DNA of 64,000 nt from Stappia sp. 28M-7 (GTDB lineage Bacteria > Pseudomonadota > Alphaproteobacteria > Rhizobiales > Stappiaceae). The position numbers and the translations under genes are program-made. Shown in pieces: positions 59,729-64,000 of the stretch. The first letter of the stretch is position 1. The number at the start of each line of letters is the position of its first letter. The notes below the pieces were generated by a model, which did no database searches, had not been told where the DNA came from, and saw only the letters and a list, made by a program, of their open reading frames with translations. The stretch spans positions 992,001 to 1,056,000 of the forward strand of contig NZ_JACMIA010000001.1 of the NCBI RefSeq assembly GCF_014252955.1, read 5' to 3'.

Positions 59729-61105
59729 ATGCTGAAATCGGTGGACGACGACAACCGCACCCCGAAAGGGGAGGTCGCGTTCGAGCGCCCGCACACGCGG
59801 CAGCGCTCTGCCGGTCGTGCGGGCGTCATGGCGATCAAGCTCTTTCTGCAGGCCGCGATCGCTCTCGCCGTGCTGCTCGCCGCCTATGTCGGCATGAACC
59901 GCCTGATCCTTGCCAAGGATCCGGTACCGGTGCGCCCGGCGCGCGAGACCGCCTTCATCGTCGAGACGACGCAGTTGGAGGTGCGCGACCACGCGCCGAT
60001 GCTCTCGCTCTACGGCGAGGTGACGGCCGCGCGCACCGCCGAGCTGCGTACGCTGGTGGCCGGCGAGATCGTCCGGGTCAATCCCTCCCTGGAGACCGGC
60101 TCCATCATTTCTTCCGGCGAGGAACTCCTCGCCGTCGATCCTTTCCAGTACGAGGGCGCCGTCACCGAGGCGCGCGCCAATCTCGTCGAGGCCCGTGCCG
60201 CCCTTGTCGAGGCCAGGGGCCGGGTGTCCACCGAGGAAGGCAATGTCGAGCGCGCCCGCGAGCAGCTCGAATTCGCCCAGCGCGATCTGGAGCGGGCCGA
60301 GCAGCTGCTCGGCAGCGGCTCGGTGACCGAGCGCACCGTCGACGAACGCCGCCTGCTGGTCTCCCAGCGCGGCCAGGCCCTGGAGCAGCGCCGTTATGCC
60401 CTCGATGTCGAAAAGGCGCGCGTCGACCAGCAGCAGGCGGCCATCGACCGGCTGCAGTGGCGTCTGTCGCAGGCCGAGCGGAATCTTGCCGACACCGTGC
60501 TGAAGGCGCCCTTCGATGCGGTGGTGCGCTCGGAAAATGCAGCCATCGGCCGCCTTGTCGGCGTCAACGACGTGGTGGCGACCCTCTATGAGCGCGATGC
60601 GCTGGAGGTCCGTTTCACCCTTTCCGACAATCAGTACGGCCGCATCCTGTCCGACAGCGGCACCGTCGTCGGCCGTCCGGTCGAGGTGCTTTGGTATATC
60701 GGCGGCCAGCCGGTCACCTATGCCGGCGAGATCCGCCGGGTCGGCGCCGAGGTGGCGCTGGCGCGCGGCGGCATCGACGTCTATGCCAGCGTGACCGTCG
60801 CCGAAGGCCAGCCGGCCCTGCGCCCCGGCGCCTTCGTCGAGCTGCGCCTTGCCGATCGCACCTACCCGGACTCGGCCCGCATTCCCGAAGGCGCGATCTA
60901 CGGCACGGACCATGTCTTCGTGGTCGACGAGGAAAACCGCACGCGCCGCCGCGACGTCGAGGTTCTCGCCTTCGACGGGACCCATGTCATCGTCTCCGGA
61001 GATCTGGCCACCGGCGACCGCCTGGTCTCGACCCGGCTGGACAAGGCGGGCGAGGGCCTTCTCGTCTCCGAGCCGCGCAATCGCGGCGCCAATACTGGCG
61101 GCTGA
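59729..61105 (+). CDS. RND efflux periplasmic adaptor (MexA/AcrA family)
   Basis: The 458-aa adaptor has one N-terminal hydrophobic segment (about 37-55, ALAVLLAAYVGMN), the lipoyl/barrel-sandwich parts (VTAARTAELRTLVAGEI and the later VLKAPFDAVVRSENAAIGRL), a long helical hairpin (about 150-250) that docks on an outer-membrane channel, and beta-barrel/MPD regions after it. It links the RND pump to the outer membrane. Start candidates include 59729 (ATG), the GTG at 59714 and the ATG at 59828; 59729 is chosen for codon pattern. It leads into the permease after 3 bp. Confidence 0.88.
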   Translation: MLKSVDDDNRTPKGEVAFERPHTRQRSAGRAGVMAIKLFLQAAIALAVLLAAYVGMNRLILAKDPVPVRPARETAFIVETTQLEVRDHAPMLSLYGEVTAARTAELRTLVAGEIVRVNPSLETGSIISSGEELLAVDPFQYEGAVTEARANLVEARAALVEARGRVSTEEGNVERAREQLEFAQRDLERAEQLLGSGSVTERTVDERRLLVSQRGQALEQRRYALDVEKARVDQQQAAIDRLQWRLSQAERNLADTVLKAPFDAVVRSENAAIGRLVGVNDVVATLYERDALEVRFTLSDNQYGRILSDSGTVVGRPVEVLWYIGGQPVTYAGEIRRVGAEVALARGGIDVYASVTVAEGQPALRPGAFVELRLADRTYPDSARIPEGAIYGTDHVFVVDEENRTRRRDVEVLAFDGTHVIVSGDLATGDRLVSTRLDKAGEGLLVSEPRNRGANTGG

Positions 61106-61108
61106 TCC

Positions 61109-64000
61109 ATGCGCGACACCGGTTTCGTTCCGCGCGGCGTCATTGGCCATTTCCTGCGCCATCGCAACGCCGCCAATCTGGTCATGGTGCTGATGATCCT
61201 GTTCGGCGCCTTCGGCCTTGCCCGGCTGAACGCCGAGTTCTTCCCGCAGATCGTCATCGATCGCATTTCCGTGTCGGTCTCCTGGCCGGGTGCCAGCGCC
61301 GAGGACGTGGAGAAGAACATCCTCCAAGCCATCGAGCCGGAGCTGCGCTTCATCGACAATGTCGACGAGATGGTCTCCTACTCGCGTGAGGGCGCGGCCT
61401 CGATCAGCCTGGAATTCCTCGAAGGCGCCGACATGCAGAAGGCGCTGTCGGACGTGGAACAGGCTGTTGCCGGCATCACCACGCTTCCCGACGATGCCGA
61501 GCGGCCGCGCATCTCGCTCGCCAACTGGTTTGACCGGGTGGCCCGCGTGGCCTTGCGCGGTCCCTTCAGCGAAGACGCACTGAAGGCCTTCGCCCGCCAG
61601 ATCCGCGATGGCCTGATCGACCGGGGCATCGACAAGGTCTCGTTCAACGGCTTTCGCGACACCGAATACGTGGTGAAGGTGCCCGAGCGCGAGCTGCGCC
61701 GACTCGACCTGACGCTTGCCGACATTTCCGAGCGCGTGGCCGCCAACACCCGCGACCTGCCCTCCGGCGACCTGCAGGGCGGCGTCGAGCGGCAGGTGAG
61801 GGCGGTGGCCGACACCACCTCGCCGGAGGCGATCAGCCGCATCGTCGTCAAGTCCTTCCCGACCGGCGAGAAGATCGAGCTGCGCGACATCAGCGATGTG
61901 TCGCGCTCCTACGACCCGGACCAGACCATCGGCTATTCCGACGGCATGCGCGCCGTCGAACTGACGGTGGAGCGCTCGGCCCGCGCCGACCAGCTCAAGG
62001 TCAATGCGATCCTCGACCGCTATCTGGCGGAGATCGCACCGCAGCTGCCGGCCTCGCTGGAGCTGGTCAAGTACGAGGTGCGCGCCGAGGCGCTGACCGA
62101 CCGGATCATGATCCTGGTGGAGAACGGCATTTCCGGCCTGTTCGTGGTGGTGATCGTGCTCTTCGCCTTCCTCAACGGCCGCATCGCCCTGTGGGTTGCG
62201 GCCGGCATTCCGGTCGCGATGATGGCGACGCTCGGGTTCATGTGGATGTCGGGGCAGACCATCAACATGTTCTCGCTCTTCGCGCTGATCATGACGCTCG
62301 GCATCATCGTCGACGACGCCATCGTGGTTGGAGAGCACACGGCGACCCGCATCGCCATGGGCGATGGTCCCTATCAGGCGGCGGAAGAAGGTGCCGGGCG
62401 CATGCTCTGGCCGATTGTCGCCGCCTCGACTACCACCATCGCCGCCTTCCTGCCGATCACCCTGATGGGCGACACCATCGGCCAGCTGATGGGCGTGCTG
62501 CCGCTCGTCGTCGTCGCGGTGATCACCGCCAGCATCATCGAGTGTTTCTTCGTGCTGCCGGGCCACCTCGCGCATTCGCTCGCCCGCCCGCCGTCGTGGA
62601 ACTGGTGGCGGGTGGTGCTGATCGCCGGCGTGCCGGGCTTGTTCCTCGTCGGTCTTGCCGGACGCGAGGACATCACCGTGCCGGTCTGGCTCGACTGGTT
62701 GGCCGTGCCGGCACGCGCGGGCCGCGAGACTTTCGGCACGCTGCCCTTCGATGTCGCCGTGATCGTGGTGTTCTTCGCGATTGCCGCGGCGATCGAGTTC
62801 CTGCTGCTGCTGATGCGCCGGGCTCGCACGCGCCGCACCTTCGACGAACGCCCCGGCTGGTTCCGCCGCAACTTCGATGCCGGCTTCGGCTGGTTCCGCG
62901 ACGTGCCCTTCCGCGGTTTCGTGCGCCTGGCCTATGACTGGCGCTATGTCACGGTGGCCTTTGCCATCGGCCTGCTGCTGCTCACCGCCGGCCTGATGCG
63001 GGGCAACCATGTCGGCTTCCGCTTCTTCCCCTCGCCGGAGGCGGAGAACATCCGCGCCACTGTCGATTTCGTCGCCGGCATCTCCATCGAGGACGCCGAA
63101 AAGGCCCTGCTGCGCATCGACGGGGCATTGCGCCAGGCTCAGGAGAGCCTGACGGCGGAGAACGGCGAGACGCTGATCGTCGCCTCCTATGCGACCCTCG
63201 GCCAGTCCGGCAACAGCCGCGGCAACAATGTCGCCAGCATCGACGTCCAGCTGACCACGTCCGAGCAGCGGAGCGTGCGCACGCCGGAAATCGTTCAGGC
63301 CTGGCGCCGTGCCATCCCCGAGATTGCCGGTACCAAGCGTGTTGCCGTGTTCGAACGTCGCGGCGGCCCCCCGGGGCGGGACCTCGACGTCCGCCTGATG
63401 GGCGACGACACGCGTGTGCTCAAGGAAGCCTCGCTGGAGCTGCAGGAACTCCTCACCTCCTATCCCGGCGTCGACGGCGTGGCCGACGACCTGCCCTACG
63501 GCAAGCCGGAACTGGTGATCGAGCTCAGCCCGCGCGGCAAGGCGCTCGGCTTCACCGTCGAAAATGCCGCCCGCCAGATCCGCTCCGCGCTGGAAGGCTC
63601 GATCCCGCGCCGCTTTGCCCGCGGCGAGGAGGAGATCACCATCCGCGTCATGCAGGAGGTGTCGCTGGGCGGCGGGGCCTTGCGCGAGCTCTCCTTGCGC
63701 GCGCCGAGCGGCGAGTTCGTGCCGCTGACCGAGGTCGTGACACTGAATGAGCGCGAGAGCTTCTCGGTGATCCAGCGGCGAGACGGCCGGGTTACCGTGG
63801 CCGTCTCGGCCGATGTCGACCCGGAGGCCACCTCCAATATCGAGATCGTCCGGGACCTTGAGACCGGCAAGATGCAGGAACTCGCGGGCAAGTACGGCAT
63901 CGACTACCGCTATTCGGGCCGCGAGGAGGAACGGCGCGCCGCCTTCTCCGACCTGCAGCTCGGCATGGTCGCGGCCCTGTCGATGATCTACCTGATCCTC
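61109..64000 (+). CDS. RND efflux permease (AcrB/MexB family), 3' end beyond window
   Basis: At least 964 codons are present, with the reading frame still open at 64000. The protein has the N-terminal membrane helix and porter domains (NAANLVMVLMILFGAFG, SWPGASAEDVEKNI), then helices including GIIVDDAIVVGE with the Asp pair used for proton transfer. Unusually, two extra hydrophobic segments (about residues 499-520 and 547-570) lie between the usual helices 6 and 7. The pump exports toxic compounds or metabolites; the substrate is unknown. Confidence 0.93.
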   Translation, partial: MRDTGFVPRGVIGHFLRHRNAANLVMVLMILFGAFGLARLNAEFFPQIVIDRISVSVSWPGASAEDVEKNILQAIEPELRFIDNVDEMVSYSREGAASISLEFLEGADMQKALSDVEQAVAGITTLPDDAERPRISLANWFDRVARVALRGPFSEDALKAFARQIRDGLIDRGIDKVSFNGFRDTEYVVKVPERELRRLDLTLADISERVAANTRDLPSGDLQGGVERQVRAVADTTSPEAISRIVVKSFPTGEKIELRDISDVSRSYDPDQTIGYSDGMRAVELTVERSARADQLKVNAILDRYLAEIAPQLPASLELVKYEVRAEALTDRIMILVENGISGLFVVVIVLFAFLNGRIALWVAAGIPVAMMATLGFMWMSGQTINMFSLFALIMTLGIIVDDAIVVGEHTATRIAMGDGPYQAAEEGAGRMLWPIVAASTTTIAAFLPITLMGDTIGQLMGVLPLVVVAVITASIIECFFVLPGHLAHSLARPPSWNWWRVVLIAGVPGLFLVGLAGREDITVPVWLDWLAVPARAGRETFGTLPFDVAVIVVFFAIAAAIEFLLLLMRRARTRRTFDERPGWFRRNFDAGFGWFRDVPFRGFVRLAYDWRYVTVAFAIGLLLLTAGLMRGNHVGFRFFPSPEAENIRATVDFVAGISIEDAEKALLRIDGALRQAQESLTAENGETLIVASYATLGQSGNSRGNNVASIDVQLTTSEQRSVRTPEIVQAWRRAIPEIAGTKRVAVFERRGGPPGRDLDVRLMGDDTRVLKEASLELQELLTSYPGVDGVADDLPYGKPELVIELSPRGKALGFTVENAARQIRSALEGSIPRRFARGEEEITIRVMQEVSLGGGALRELSLRAPSGEFVPLTEVVTLNERESFSVIQRRDGRVTVAVSADVDPEATSNIEIVRDLETGKMQELAGKYGIDYRYSGREEERRAAFSDLQLGMVAALSMIYLIL

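Noticed and set aside
59546-63010. Very long minus-strand open frame opposite the RND adaptor and permease
   Set aside because: Same reason: third-position GC bias produces long antisense frames, and the product is a low-complexity Gly/His/Asp/Arg sequence.
1-64000. Mobile elements, prophage, CRISPR or toxin-antitoxin system
   Set aside because: No integrase, transposase, terminal inverted repeats, spacer arrays or paired small toxin/antitoxin ORFs could be recognised; base composition is uniform except in short intergenic AT-rich stretches.

Overview
The window is a GC-rich, gene-dense chromosomal segment of an alphaproteobacterium, most likely Hyphomicrobiales and perhaps Stappiaceae-like. 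That placement is inferred from the gene content: a GcrA cell-cycle regulator with GANTC sites, DUF1344, DUF1499, DUF3095 and TIGR02301-type proteins, a phoR-pstSCAB-phoU-phoB cluster, a RibB with an extra N-terminal helix-turn-helix and a GTP-cyclohydrolase-II-like tail, and long DmdC-type acyl-CoA dehydrogenase and acyl-CoA ligase genes. No integrase, transposase, phage module, CRISPR array, rRNA or tRNA was recognised. It reads as core genome, and most novelty lies in regulatory DNA, small ORFs and unusual domain architecture.

Layout. 1-13.3 kb: a partial unknown gene with a GANTC cluster upstream, an L,D-transpeptidase, LysE exporter, Nudix hydrolase, SRAP DNA-protein-crosslink protein, FAD/D-2-hydroxyacid-type dehydrogenase, FabI, a histidine phosphatase, DUF1344, and a divergent pair (alpha/beta hydrolase and OhrR-like MarR regulator) separated by four copies of one palindrome. 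13.4-26.4 kb: aroC, HTH-ribB fusion, dxs, an MFS transporter, a copper delivery set (DUF2946-like, PCu(A)C, SCO), a 44-codon membrane ORF, tlyA, an Fe-S RNA methyltransferase, a SAM methyltransferase, xseB and an HDAC-family amidohydrolase. 26.8-40.3 kb: Sua5, acyl-CoA dehydrogenase plus enoyl-CoA hydratase, a DnaJ-like chaperone with a 43-aa membrane ORF, a lipoprotein, a methyltransferase, CorA, DUF1499, an acyl-CoA ligase, two tandem HAD phosphatases and an MBL hydrolase. 40.7-45.2 kb: a PotD/A/B/C-like polyamine ABC importer whose first permease carries a Pro/Ser-rich repeat and coiled coil in a periplasmic loop. 45.2-47.1 kb: SRPBCC, unknown protein and TPR genes. 47.3-55.2 kb: the Pho regulon core, with a Pho box overlapping the phoR stop codon. 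55.3-59.5 kb: gcrA (with a CtrA-like box upstream) divergent from argD-argF-hslO. 59.7-64 kb: an RND efflux adaptor and permease, the latter cut by the window end.

How the genes work together. PhoR/PhoB would sense and control phosphate uptake through PstSCAB and PhoU. The Pot-like genes import polyamines. The DUF2946/PCu(A)C/SCO set delivers copper to cytochrome oxidase. AroC, RibB, Dxs, FabI and ArgD/ArgF are biosynthetic steps. Two intergenic intervals carry rho-independent terminators on the minus strand where no nearby minus-strand gene ends; these are the best candidates here for undescribed small RNAs.
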